From a bacterium (GTDB lineage: Bacteria > Actinomycetota > Acidimicrobiia > Acidimicrobiales > Bin134): a stretch of 64,000 bases of DNA. Made by a program: the position numbers and the translations under genes. Each line of letters opens with the position of its first letter. Position 1 is the stretch's first letter. This document shows, piece after piece, positions 26,565 through 36,635 of the stretch. The DNA is taken from positions 1-64,000 of the forward strand of contig JAPOTT010000009.1 in assembly GCA_026709025.1 (NCBI GenBank), in the 5' to 3' direction. A model generated the notes under the pieces. That model was not told the origin of the DNA. It did not search any database and saw only the letters and a program-made list of their open reading frames with translations.

Positions 26565-27423
26565 GGCCATTCCTTTTTGGTGAACAGACTCGGTTTAGCG
26601 CTCGGGCGGCTAGCACGCCAATGGCGTGGCGGCGATAGGCCGCCGTTGAGCGATGATCGTCAATCGGGGAGCATTCTGTGGATACTCGCTGCCCGAACTC
26701 TTGGGCCACTGCGGGGTCTATCGCAGCGCCGTTATCCCAATCGATGCGCTCGGCTGCCCATGCTTCGGCTTTGAGTGCCCGTGGTATTCCAGCATCAACT
26801 GATCCCATAGCACAGCGCACCGAGCGGGTATCGAGATCGGCAACTAGCGCAACTCCGGCCATGGATATCACCATGGCGTTGCGGGGACCTATCTTGAGGT
26901 ACTCTTGGCCTCCGTTGGTGCGGTCTAGTTCGGTAGCGATGATTAGCTCTCCTGGCTCTAAACATGTGCGTTTTACTCCCACCATAAACTCATCTAGTTG
27001 CAGTTGTCTTTGGCCGTTGGCGCTCTGTAGGAGGATTGTGGCGTTGAGGGTAGCTAGCACCGGCAGCGTGTCGCCAGCAGGGGAGGCGGTTCCCAAGTTG
27101 CCACCCAAGGTGCCTGCATTGCGTATCGGTGGTGAGCCCACCGTGCGTGCTGCTTGAGCCAAAGCGGGAGCAGCTTGGGCTATTTCGGTTGTCATGATCT
27201 CTGTGTAGGTAACCCCAGCACCTATGTGGATGCGATTTGGGGTTATCTCCCAGCGGCGCAATTCGGGTACTTTTGCTAGCGCCAACACGCTAGTAGGGCG
27301 GCGCATCCCACGGTTGATCTCTACCATTAGATCGGTGCCTCCAGCCAACACGGTGGCATCAGGATCAGCAGTTAGTGTGCTTAGTGCCTCTTGAAGGCTG
27401 AGGGGTAAAACAACTCTATTCAT
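26557..27423 (-). CDS. Xanthine dehydrogenase family, FAD-binding subunit
   Basis: 288 residues of the CO-dehydrogenase flavoprotein type. FAD contacts are visible in TVLAGGTDLMVEINRG and PIRNAGTLGGNLGTASPAGD. ATG 27423 (MNRVVLPLS) is preferred to the upstream in-frame start at 27489, which would add a Cys-rich, family-foreign leader. First gene of the three-gene operon. Divergent from the carbamoylase gene across only 46 bases, so the two operons may share regulatory sequence. Confidence 0.9.
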   Translation of the reverse strand: MNRVVLPLSLQEALSTLTADPDATVLAGGTDLMVEINRGMRRPTSVLALAKVPELRRWEITPNRIHIGAGVTYTEIMTTEIAQAAPALAQAARTVGSPPIRNAGTLGGNLGTASPAGDTLPVLATLNATILLQSANGQRQLQLDEFMVGVKRTCLEPGELIIATELDRTNGGQEYLKIGPRNAMVISMAGVALVADLDTRSVRCAMGSVDAGIPRALKAEAWAAERIDWDNGAAIDPAVAQEFGQRVSTECSPIDDHRSTAAYRRHAIGVLAARALNRVCSPKRNGHV

Positions 27424-27469
27424 CTTTGGTCTTCTGTTTGCTCCACATCTCTGACAAAATATCTCACCT

Positions 27470-28807
27470 GTGGCTATTGCTAAGAACAACTACGGTATCA
27501 GAATAGACGGCTCTGCCTTGAATGAACGGCTAGCTGATTTAGCAGCTATCGGCGCAATCGGCGATACCGATGGTGCTTGTCGCTTAGCGCTTACCGATGA
27601 GGACAAAGCCGGGCGTGATCTGGTGGTTACTTGGATGCGGGATTTGGGCATGGATGTTCGGATTGACGGTATCGGTAACGTTGTGGCTACCACTGTTGGG
27701 GTTGGAAAACATGGTGCTGGCTTGGGTGATGTTGATCCTGTGGCACCGGTGATGTGTGGTAGCCACATCGATACTGTTCGAACAGGTGGGCGTTACGACG
27801 GGAACTTAGGGGTTTTGGCAGGGTTGAGCGTGGTGGAGGCTGTGCAGCGAACTGGGCTGGTAACCCAGCGGCCCTTAGCAGTGGGTTTTTTTACAGACGA
27901 GGAAGGTGCGCGTTTTCCCCCCGACATGTTGGGCAGCTTGGTGTATACCGGTGAGATGGCACTAGAAGAGGCTTTGGACGTTGTGGGTGCTGACGGAGCA
28001 GTGCTGGGCCAAGAGTTAGATCGCATTGGCTACCGTGGTACCGCACCTTGTCCTGCGCCACCACCTCACGCTTTTGTAGAGTTGCACATTGAGCAGGGCC
28101 CAGTTTTGGATACCGAAGATGTGATCATCGGGGCTGTTACCGGTGTGCAGGGCATTAGCTGGACTGAGATCAAGGTGGCTGGACAGTCTAACCATGCTGG
28201 CACTACGCCTATGCACATGCGCCATGACGCTGGCTGGGTTGCCACCCGGATAGCGGTTTTTGTTCACGAGCTAGCCGAAACCTTTGGCCCTCCTCAAGTG
28301 GCTACTGTAGGGCGTATGGAGTTGCACCCCAATCTGGTGAATGTAGTAGCCGCCGATGCTGTGATGACGGTGGATATGCGTAACACCGATGACAGCCTGT
28401 TGCATGAGGCCGAGAACCGGCTTGAGCTGTTTTTGGAGCAACTAGCCGATGAGTCAGGTACCACCATCACTTCTCGTAGGCTGGCTCGTTTTGCGCCGGT
28501 GGAGTTTAATGCTGACATGGTGTGTTTGGTGGAAAATGTGGCCTCCGACTTAGGGTACAGCCACCGGCGTTTGTGTTCGGGCGCCGGCCATGATGCCCAG
28601 ATGTTTGCTCCGATATGTCCTACCTCCATGATCTTTGTGCCTTCTTGGGAGGGCATTAGTCATAATCCCTTTGAGCACACCGAACCAGAGCATCTTGAGG
28701 CGGGGGCCAACGTGTTGTTGCAGGTGATGCTGGAGCTAGCCGAAGTAGCCGAGGCCTCTGAGCAAACCACAGCTGAGCTAACCCATAGCAAGGGGGTTAA
28801 CAGATGA
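27470..28807 (+). CDS. M20-family amidohydrolase: N-carbamoyl-L-amino acid hydrolase / allantoate amidohydrolase
   Basis: 445 residues. Metal ligands of the M20 hydantoinase/carbamoylase group are visible: GSHIDTVRTGGRYDGNLG (His and Asp), FTDEEGARF (Glu pair), VELHIEQGP (His) and SGAGHDAQMFAP (His). NHAGTTPMHMRHDA is the substrate/dimer segment. Known members hydrolyse N-carbamoyl-L-amino acids, ureidoglycine or allantoate, releasing CO2 and ammonia. Next to a purine-type dehydrogenase it fits ureide or hydantoin degradation. GTG start without a clear ribosome site. The stop overlaps the next start (ATGA). Confidence 0.88.
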   Translation: MAIAKNNYGIRIDGSALNERLADLAAIGAIGDTDGACRLALTDEDKAGRDLVVTWMRDLGMDVRIDGIGNVVATTVGVGKHGAGLGDVDPVAPVMCGSHIDTVRTGGRYDGNLGVLAGLSVVEAVQRTGLVTQRPLAVGFFTDEEGARFPPDMLGSLVYTGEMALEEALDVVGADGAVLGQELDRIGYRGTAPCPAPPPHAFVELHIEQGPVLDTEDVIIGAVTGVQGISWTEIKVAGQSNHAGTTPMHMRHDAGWVATRIAVFVHELAETFGPPQVATVGRMELHPNLVNVVAADAVMTVDMRNTDDSLLHEAENRLELFLEQLADESGTTITSRRLARFAPVEFNADMVCLVENVASDLGYSHRRLCSGAGHDAQMFAPICPTSMIFVPSWEGISHNPFEHTEPEHLEAGANVLLQVMLELAEVAEASEQTTAELTHSKGVNR

Positions 28808-29790
28808 GCGATAGCCCTCGCAGCTATCTAACTAGCACCAATCGTCAGATTACGGTGGGAGCAGCTCAGCTTGGCCCTATTGCACGAGACGAGTCGCGCG
28901 CTGAGGTGGTAGAGCGGCTGGTTGACCTTTTGCATCAAGCCGCCAAGTTCGGATGCGATCTGGTGGTATATCCCGAGTTAGCGCTCACCACCTTTTTCCC
29001 GCGTTGGTGGATTGAGGATCCTGTGGAGTTGAACAGCTTTTACGAAACCGAGATGCCTTCGCCTGTGGTTAGGCCGTTGTTTGATGAGGCAGCTCGATTA
29101 GGAATTGGCTTTTGTTTGGGCTATGCCGAACTTACAGCAGACGGCCATCGCTATAACACGTATCTGTTGGTAGACGGCGAGGGTAAAGAGGTGGCTAAGT
29201 TCCGCAAGGTACACATCCCGGGTCATGAGACTCATGAGCCGCAGCGACCGTTTCAGCATTTGGAGCGGGCTTATTTTGAGCCTGCTTCTGAGACGTTTCG
29301 CACATGGACAGCCTTTCGGGGGGAGATCGGCCTAGCGTTATGCAATGACCGCCGTTGGCCTGAAACCTATCGGGTAATGGGGTTGGCTGATGTGGAGATG
29401 ATCCTGATCGGCTACAACACCCCTATTCACTATTATCCCGATCCTTCACAGGATTTTTTGGCGGGTTTTCATAATCGGCTGGTAATGCAGGCCGGGGCCT
29501 ATCAAAATGGCACCTTCGTGGTGGGAGTGGCTAAAGGCGGCGTAGAAGAAGGGGTGGAGAGCTTAGCTGAGAGCTGCATCATCGGCCCTTCCGGTGAGGT
29601 GCTGGCCCAAGCAGTCACCGATGCTGATGAGCTAGTGGTGTCCGAATGCAACCTGAACTGGTGTACCGCCTACAAGAACACGTTGTATGATTTTAGTCGT
29701 TACCGTCGCCCGGAGATGTACAAGAGCATCTCAGAGCAAATGCCGCTTATCGCAGATGAGCCTCAGGTAGAACTCAGGTATAAGGAGTAG
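28804..29790 (+). CDS. N-carbamoyl-D-amino acid hydrolase-like nitrilase superfamily enzyme
   Basis: 328 residues of the carbon-nitrogen hydrolase fold. The Glu-Lys-Cys triad is present: Glu58 in VVYPELAL, Lys135 in KFRKVHIPG and Cys180 in LALCNDRRWPETYRVMG. CNDRRWPETYRVMG is the signature of D-carbamoylases, which convert N-carbamoyl-D-amino acids to D-amino acids. Start overlaps the preceding carbamoylase by four bases. Side-by-side L- and D-type carbamoylases suggest degradation of both ring-opened isomers, or of a non-amino-acid ureide. Confidence 0.88.
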   Translation: MSDSPRSYLTSTNRQITVGAAQLGPIARDESRAEVVERLVDLLHQAAKFGCDLVVYPELALTTFFPRWWIEDPVELNSFYETEMPSPVVRPLFDEAARLGIGFCLGYAELTADGHRYNTYLLVDGEGKEVAKFRKVHIPGHETHEPQRPFQHLERAYFEPASETFRTWTAFRGEIGLALCNDRRWPETYRVMGLADVEMILIGYNTPIHYYPDPSQDFLAGFHNRLVMQAGAYQNGTFVVGVAKGGVEEGVESLAESCIIGPSGEVLAQAVTDADELVVSECNLNWCTAYKNTLYDFSRYRRPEMYKSISEQMPLIADEPQVELRYKE

Positions 29791-29793
29791 CCG

Positions 29794-32352
<2,559 letters not shown>

Positions 32353-32418
32353 GTTGTGGTGTATGGGTCGCACCGTGTGTATGGGTAGCTGTGTGGTGTG
32401 TAGGTAGCAGGCCCACAC

Positions 32419-33474
32419 GTGGAAGCTTCGTTGGTTGATTCTATGTCGGCTATTACGCCGGGTTTGGTGTGTGCTCATCACCACCTGTATTCCGCGTTGG
32501 CTAGGGGAATGCCTGCTCCACCTCGCACCCCCGGTGGGTTCGCCGAAGTGTTGGAGCTGATCTGGTGGCGCTTGGATCGAGCGCTAGATCTGGACACCAT
32601 AGAATGGTCGGCCAAACTGGGGGCGCTAGAAGCCCTAGAGTGTGGGTGTACCGCAATCATCGACCACCATGAGTCACCCAATGCTATTGAAGGATCGCTA
32701 GATGTGATTGCCGATGCCTGCGCAGAGGTGGGGGTACGGGTGAGCTGTTGTTATGGCGTTACCGACCGTCACGGGGCCGAGGGTGCTCGCCGGGGGCTGG
32801 CAGAGAACGAGCGATTTTTACGATCTGCTCGCAAGGGAATGGTTGGGGTTCACGCTGCTTTTACCTGTACGGATGAAACCCTAGAGGCCGCAGCTAGCCT
32901 GGCTGTAGATTTTGGAGTGGGAGTGCATGTTCATGTAGCCGAAGGGGCGCTAGATGCTGCGGCGGCAGAGCGGCTTATGGCTTTGACATCGCCAGATTGG
33001 CTGTTGGTACATGGCGTGCATTTGCCAGACGATCATGGGCTGTTGGGCACCGTGGTACACAACCCCCGCTCCAACATGAACAACGCCGTGGGTTATGCCA
33101 ATCCAAGTCGCTTCGCTAATCCAATAGCGTTGGGTACAGACGGTATTGGGGCCGACATGTTAGAGGAGTTTCGTGTGGCTTATGCCCGCCATCGAGAGTG
33201 CGATGTTACTGCATCTGCGGAGACGGCTTGGTCTTGGCTGATACAGGGTTGGGAGTTGTTTCCTGAAGCCCGCACAGATGTGGTGAGGTGGTCGTATCAG
33301 CCTATGGACCCGTGGAGGCTGGCTTACACACCTGCGGTGCGCGCCACAGATGTGGTGGTTGATGGGGTAGAGGTGCTTACCGGCGGTGTAGCTACACGGG
33401 TAGATCCAGTGGAAGTGCGGGCTAAGGCTGCTGAGGCTGCAGCCCGCTTGTTCAAGAAATTGGAGGACGTTTGA
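32419..33474 (+). CDS. SsnA-like amidohydrolase, N-terminally short
   Basis: 351 residues; family members are about 440. Landmarks: [20 protein letters not shown] at the metal site, [39 protein letters not shown] (His) and [10 protein letters not shown] (Asp). The fit to SsnA, a putative aminohydrolase found with selenium-dependent xanthine dehydrogenase, is good from residue 14 onward. The first 50 or so residues of the family, which build part of the beta-sandwich, are missing: an in-frame TAG at 32401-32403 is only five codons before GTG 32419. Either it is a truncated enzyme or a naturally short form. Overlaps the next gene region by a few bases. Confidence 0.8.
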   Translation: MEASLVDSMSAITPGLVCAHHHLYSALARGMPAPPRTPGGFAEVLELIWWRLDRALDLDTIEWSAKLGALEALECGCTAIIDHHESPNAIEGSLDVIADACAEVGVRVSCCYGVTDRHGAEGARRGLAENERFLRSARKGMVGVHAAFTCTDETLEAAASLAVDFGVGVHVHVAEGALDAAAAERLMALTSPDWLLVHGVHLPDDHGLLGTVVHNPRSNMNNAVGYANPSRFANPIALGTDGIGADMLEEFRVAYARHRECDVTASAETAWSWLIQGWELFPEARTDVVRWSYQPMDPWRLAYTPAVRATDVVVDGVEVLTGGVATRVDPVEVRAKAAEAAARLFKKLEDV

Positions 33475-33476
33475 CT

Positions 33477-34484
33477 ATGAGTTCATATCCAGTAGCGCTT
33501 TATCTTCAGGATGCCCATCTTGTGGCCGAGGCCATGGAGTATGTGCGTTATGCCGAAAAGCGTGGTTTTGGGGCCGTATGGCAGGCCGATTCCAGGTTGG
33601 TGCGCGAGGCCACTGTGCCGATGGCCGCCTTCGCGGCTGTTACTGAACAGATCAAGGTTGGAAGCGGGGTGTTAGATATGTGGACCCGCAACCCGGCCCG
33701 CTTGGCAGCCACCTTCTCCACGCTAGACGATTTGGCGCCCGGTCGCATCCTCTGCGGGTTGGGGGCTTGGTGGGAACCGCTGGCATCCAAGGTGGGTGTA
33801 AAACGGCAGCGTCCCCTTGGCGCTATGCGAGAGGTGGTAACCGTGGTGCGAGCGCTTCTGGCTGACGAGAACGTGACCTTTCACGGGGAGTACGTGCATC
33901 TAGATGGGGTGGAGTTGGATTACGTGCATCAGGAGCGTCGGGCAAAGGATGTGCCTATATACATTGGGGCTACTGGCATGAAGATGATGGAGCTAACCGG
34001 TGAGCTAGCTGATGGGGTGGTGTTGAATTACTTGGTGTCGCCCGACTACAACCGCAGGGCCATCGCTGCGCTAGGTGAGGGCGCGGCTAAGGTGGGGCGT
34101 GATATTGATGCTTTGGATCGTCCGCAGCTGGTGGTGTGCTCGTTGGCTGAGGATCGCAGCGAGGCGCTAGATGCGGCCCGGATGTTGGTAACGCAGTACT
34201 TGGGCCAACAGCCGCACATTATGGCAGCATCAGGCGTGCCGGATTCGCTGTTAGAGAAGGTAAACGAGGTGCTCACCTGGCCTGCCACCAAAGAGCAAGT
34301 TGAGGCTGCAGCAGCGCTGGTTCCCGATGAGATAGTGCAGATGCTGTGCGCTGCGGGCACTGCGGATGAATGCCGTGCCAAGGTGGACGAATACGTAGCC
34401 AACGGCGCCACCTGCCCAATCCTTTATCCCTTGGGCCCCGATGTAAAAGCCATGATAGACACCTTCGCCCCCACCCCCACCTGA
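33477..34484 (+). CDS. LLM-class (luciferase-like) oxidoreductase, probably F420-dependent
   Basis: 335 residues of the F420-dependent luciferase-like group: [67 protein letters not shown], and [34 protein letters not shown] 33477 is favoured (GGAGG ten bases upstream); a TTG at 33471 is also in frame. Last gene of the catabolic operon that begins with the carbamoylases. A likely role is a reduction or ring-oxidation step on a heterocycle (inference). Confidence 0.87.
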   Translation: MSSYPVALYLQDAHLVAEAMEYVRYAEKRGFGAVWQADSRLVREATVPMAAFAAVTEQIKVGSGVLDMWTRNPARLAATFSTLDDLAPGRILCGLGAWWEPLASKVGVKRQRPLGAMREVVTVVRALLADENVTFHGEYVHLDGVELDYVHQERRAKDVPIYIGATGMKMMELTGELADGVVLNYLVSPDYNRRAIAALGEGAAKVGRDIDALDRPQLVVCSLAEDRSEALDAARMLVTQYLGQQPHIMAASGVPDSLLEKVNEVLTWPATKEQVEAAAALVPDEIVQMLCAAGTADECRAKVDEYVANGATCPILYPLGPDVKAMIDTFAPTPT

Positions 34485-34509
34485 CAAAAGCTACAAGCCC
34501 ATAACCTAC

Positions 34510-34526
34510 CGCCGTGCTTTACGGCG
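34510..34526. terminator. Hairpin between convergent genes
   Basis: CGCCGT (34510-34515), loop GCTTT, ACGGCG (34521-34526): a perfect 6-bp stem in the 64-base gap between the LLM gene and the opposing ATPase gene. There is no U-tract, so it may be a weak or Rho-assisted terminator. Confidence 0.4.
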
Positions 34527-34548
34527 ATAGTTGCCTAGCTGTTCCTGC

Positions 34549-35838
34549 TTAGGGCCCGAGCAAGGTGATGGGAACAACAGCGATGTTGTCGGTGGTTTCA
34601 AAAGCATGCCCAACTGCTGTTAAAACGATTAGGCGGGATGGATTGCCAGCTTTCTGAGTGTCTACTTTGTCGCGAACTTTGCGAAGTGAGGCAATACCAC
34701 TAGCGATGGCATTTGCGCCTCCTAGTTTTATTTCTACTGCTGCCCATTGGCCGTGTCTTTGTTTAATGCCCCCGGTGATTATGGCATCGCATTCTAGGTT
34801 CTTGCTATCGCGGTAGTAGCGCAGATCAGCACGCAAAGCTTGGATATAGACCCGCAAGTCTCGGATAGCTAGAGATTCGAAAAGCAAGCCCAGGGTGGGT
34901 AGATCGTTGAGCAACGCCTCTGGGGTGGCATTTAGTGCTGCGGCGGCTAGTGAGGGATCGGTGAAATAGCGTTTGGGTGTAGACCTGAGGGTAGTTTTGC
35001 TGCGCAAGTGGGTGTTCCATCCTCTGAGGTGCTCAAGCACAAAGGCTTGGCTGAGGCGTTCAAGGTAGCGTGTGATCGTGGCACGATCTGCTGGGCCTCC
35101 GCTATTGCCAATGTCGTTAGCAAGGGTTTGGTGAGAAGCTGAAGTCGTTTCGTTGCGGGCCAAAGACCTGATCAGAGCCGTCATTTTTTCTGGATCGTGG
35201 TCTGCTTTGCCATTACCAGATAGGTCTAGCAGGGCAATGTCTTTGAGGTAGTCCACCATGCGCGCTTGAGCATCTGTTGGGCTTGCGGTGACAAACCGAG
35301 GAAAACCTCCACGACAGATCAGGGAAGCGATTTGCTGCAGATCTATGTCTGGGGCATCGCTGGCGCATTCGCTACCTTCTAGTAGAGCGCTAAGGGAAAT
35401 GCTGCCGCTTGAGTCGTCAGATTCCACGAGCGACATGGGCCGCATTTGTATTCGGGCTACTCGCCCCGCCCCGCTGTGATCTGTAGCGCTATAGGTGGGT
35501 TTGATTGAGCCAGCCAAGATGAACTGACCGTTGAGATTTCTGTCGTCGCAAGCATGGCGCATTGCGTTCCACAGGCCGTCGGCGAGGTGCCATTCGTCAA
35601 GCAAGCGGGGGGTGTTGCCAGTAAGAAAAGATGCGGGATTGACCTCCAGGCTTAATCTAGTGGCCTCTAGCTCATCAAAGCGGACCATACTGTTGGCGAA
35701 ACTCCGCCCGGTCCAAGTTTTGCCACACGCCCTCGGTCCTTCTAGCACTACAGCGGGCGATGATCTCAGGGCATCTTGTATTGACTGGTCTACCACTCGG
35801 GGTATATAGCCCTCGGGACCTATATCGCTCTGGCGCAT
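34549..35838 (-). CDS. AAA ATPase with C-terminal DUF4143 (nuclease-like) domain
   Basis: 429 residues. Walker A variant GPRACGKTWTG near residue 34, then PRLLDEWHLADGLWNAMR (Walker B region) and FILAGSIKPTYS, the arrangement of the AAA_14 family. The C-terminal half (SQAFVLEHLRGWN, LLFESLAIRDLRVYIQ, DAIITGGIKQRHGQWAAVEIKLG) is DUF4143, with a PD-(D/E)xK-like D...E-x-K pattern. Such proteins are common as solitary accessory genes in bacteria and archaea; their function is unknown, and toxin or defence roles have been suggested. The start region (ATG 35838) lies inside a 23-bp tandem repeat. It marks the left edge of the defence island. Confidence 0.85.
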   Translation of the reverse strand: MRQSDIGPEGYIPRVVDQSIQDALRSSPAVVLEGPRACGKTWTGRSFANSMVRFDELEATRLSLEVNPASFLTGNTPRLLDEWHLADGLWNAMRHACDDRNLNGQFILAGSIKPTYSATDHSGAGRVARIQMRPMSLVESDDSSGSISLSALLEGSECASDAPDIDLQQIASLICRGGFPRFVTASPTDAQARMVDYLKDIALLDLSGNGKADHDPEKMTALIRSLARNETTSASHQTLANDIGNSGGPADRATITRYLERLSQAFVLEHLRGWNTHLRSKTTLRSTPKRYFTDPSLAAAALNATPEALLNDLPTLGLLFESLAIRDLRVYIQALRADLRYYRDSKNLECDAIITGGIKQRHGQWAAVEIKLGGANAIASGIASLRKVRDKVDTQKAGNPSRLIVLTAVGHAFETTDNIAVVPITLLGP

Positions 35839-35896
35839 CCCACAAATTGTACCTTAATCATCCCGCAATTTGTACCTTAATCATCCCGCAATTTGT
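35828..35896. repeat. 23-bp tandem repeat at the start of the AAA_14/DUF4143 gene
   Basis: Two perfect copies of a 23-base unit (accttaatcatcccgcaat plus ttgt) occupy 35851-35873 and 35874-35896. A third, imperfect partial copy (catcccacaaattgt) covers about 35835-35850 and contains the gene's own start codon. On the minus strand each unit includes GGGATG, so the translation-start region itself has been duplicated upstream, creating decoy ATGs. It may also be an operator array built around a TTGTAC-type core. Confidence 0.8.
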
Positions 35897-36031
35897 ACTA
35901 GACGGTAGAACAGGATGCACAAAGCACGCCAGCCGAGTTTTAGCACAAGTAAAGTTTTAGACCGATTGTCTCACTTATGGTGTAGAGTGGATATTGCTAT
36001 CGGCCGTTCTGTGGCCCTTTATCAAACTTTA

Positions 36032-36047
36032 GGCAACTTTGGTTGCT
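36032..36047 (+). promoter_or_regulatory. Conserved dyad before the toxin-like gene (copy 1)
   Basis: GGCAAC-TTTG-GTTGCT: a dyad with GCAAC/GTTGC arms, ending ten bases before ATG 36057 and replacing any visible Shine-Dalgarno. The same element in perfect form is found at the identical distance before the homologous gene at 44071. Likely an operator for the HTH antitoxin or a translation-control hairpin. Confidence 0.55.
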
Positions 36048-36056
36048 TCTGGCACA

Positions 36057-36308
36057 ATGGACGACTATCTCAGCAGGGCGGAAATTGCGGAGAGCGCCCG
36101 CAAGCATGGTGTGACCGATGAAGATATCAGGCACGCCCTGCGGTATCACTGGATTACTCTCAGTGCCGATGATCTTGCAGTTGTGATGCATGTTGGGCCT
36201 TCTATGACTTCTCAACCCTTGGAGATAGGTGTGCTGCACAAAAGCCATGTGAGGGTTATCATTCATGCTATGCCTGCAAGACGCAGGTTTTTGAACAAAA
36301 GGAGATGA
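36057..36308 (+). CDS. Small toxin-like protein of a putative toxin-antitoxin pair
   Basis: 83 residues. Start at ATG 36057 (MDDYLSRAEIAESARKHG), with the alternative TTG 36039 rejected because it lies inside the dyad element. Ends VIIHAMPARRRFLNKRR. The layout (SARKHGVTDEDIRHAL..., HVGPSM, VIIHAMPxRxxFL) resembles small proteins that occur in actinobacteria ahead of an HTH antitoxin and are annotated as putative toxins. It overlaps the HTH gene by four bases (ATGA). A homologous N-terminus is fused to a second HTH protein at 44071. Toxicity is inferred from context only. Confidence 0.6.
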   Translation: MDDYLSRAEIAESARKHGVTDEDIRHALRYHWITLSADDLAVVMHVGPSMTSQPLEIGVLHKSHVRVIIHAMPARRRFLNKRR

Positions 36309-36595
36309 CTGTGGAAGAGTTCAGCGAAGAGTATTTGGTTGAGAAGCTAGCCGCGTTGGAGAAGTGGGCTGATGAGGTTAAACCAGAGGAACTGAAGCCA
36401 GCTCCTTTGGAGTCTTATGCAGCTACCGCCGCTTGGGTCAATCAGTTTGATGAGGTAAATGAGGCTTTGGCGGGGGCGGTTGGTGATGCTCTTGCGCGTG
36501 GGCTTAGTTGGGTGCAGGTGGCTGATTTGCTGGGGGTGTCTGAGGAAGCAGCCCGTAAGAAGTACGAGAGCCGAGTCCTAGCGCAAACAGCCTAG
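36305..36595 (+). CDS. HTH protein, putative antitoxin/regulator
   Basis: 96 residues. The N-terminus is acidic-helical (EEYLVEKLAALEKWADEVKPEELKP split over residues 9-33), and the C-terminus contains a helix-turn-helix, LSWVQVADLLGVSEEAARKKYE. Start ATG 36305 with AGGAG directly before and a four-base overlap with the toxin-like gene. Likely binds DNA at the dyad upstream (36032-36047) and represses the pair; it may also influence drmD, which starts 40 bases downstream. Strongly similar to residues 50-144 of the fused protein at 44071. Confidence 0.65.
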   Translation: MTVEEFSEEYLVEKLAALEKWADEVKPEELKPAPLESYAATAAWVNQFDEVNEALAGAVGDALARGLSWVQVADLLGVSEEAARKKYESRVLAQTA

Positions 36596-36635
36596 TAGAG
36601 CTTGTGGAAGCAACCATGTAGCATCGGCAGTATTC

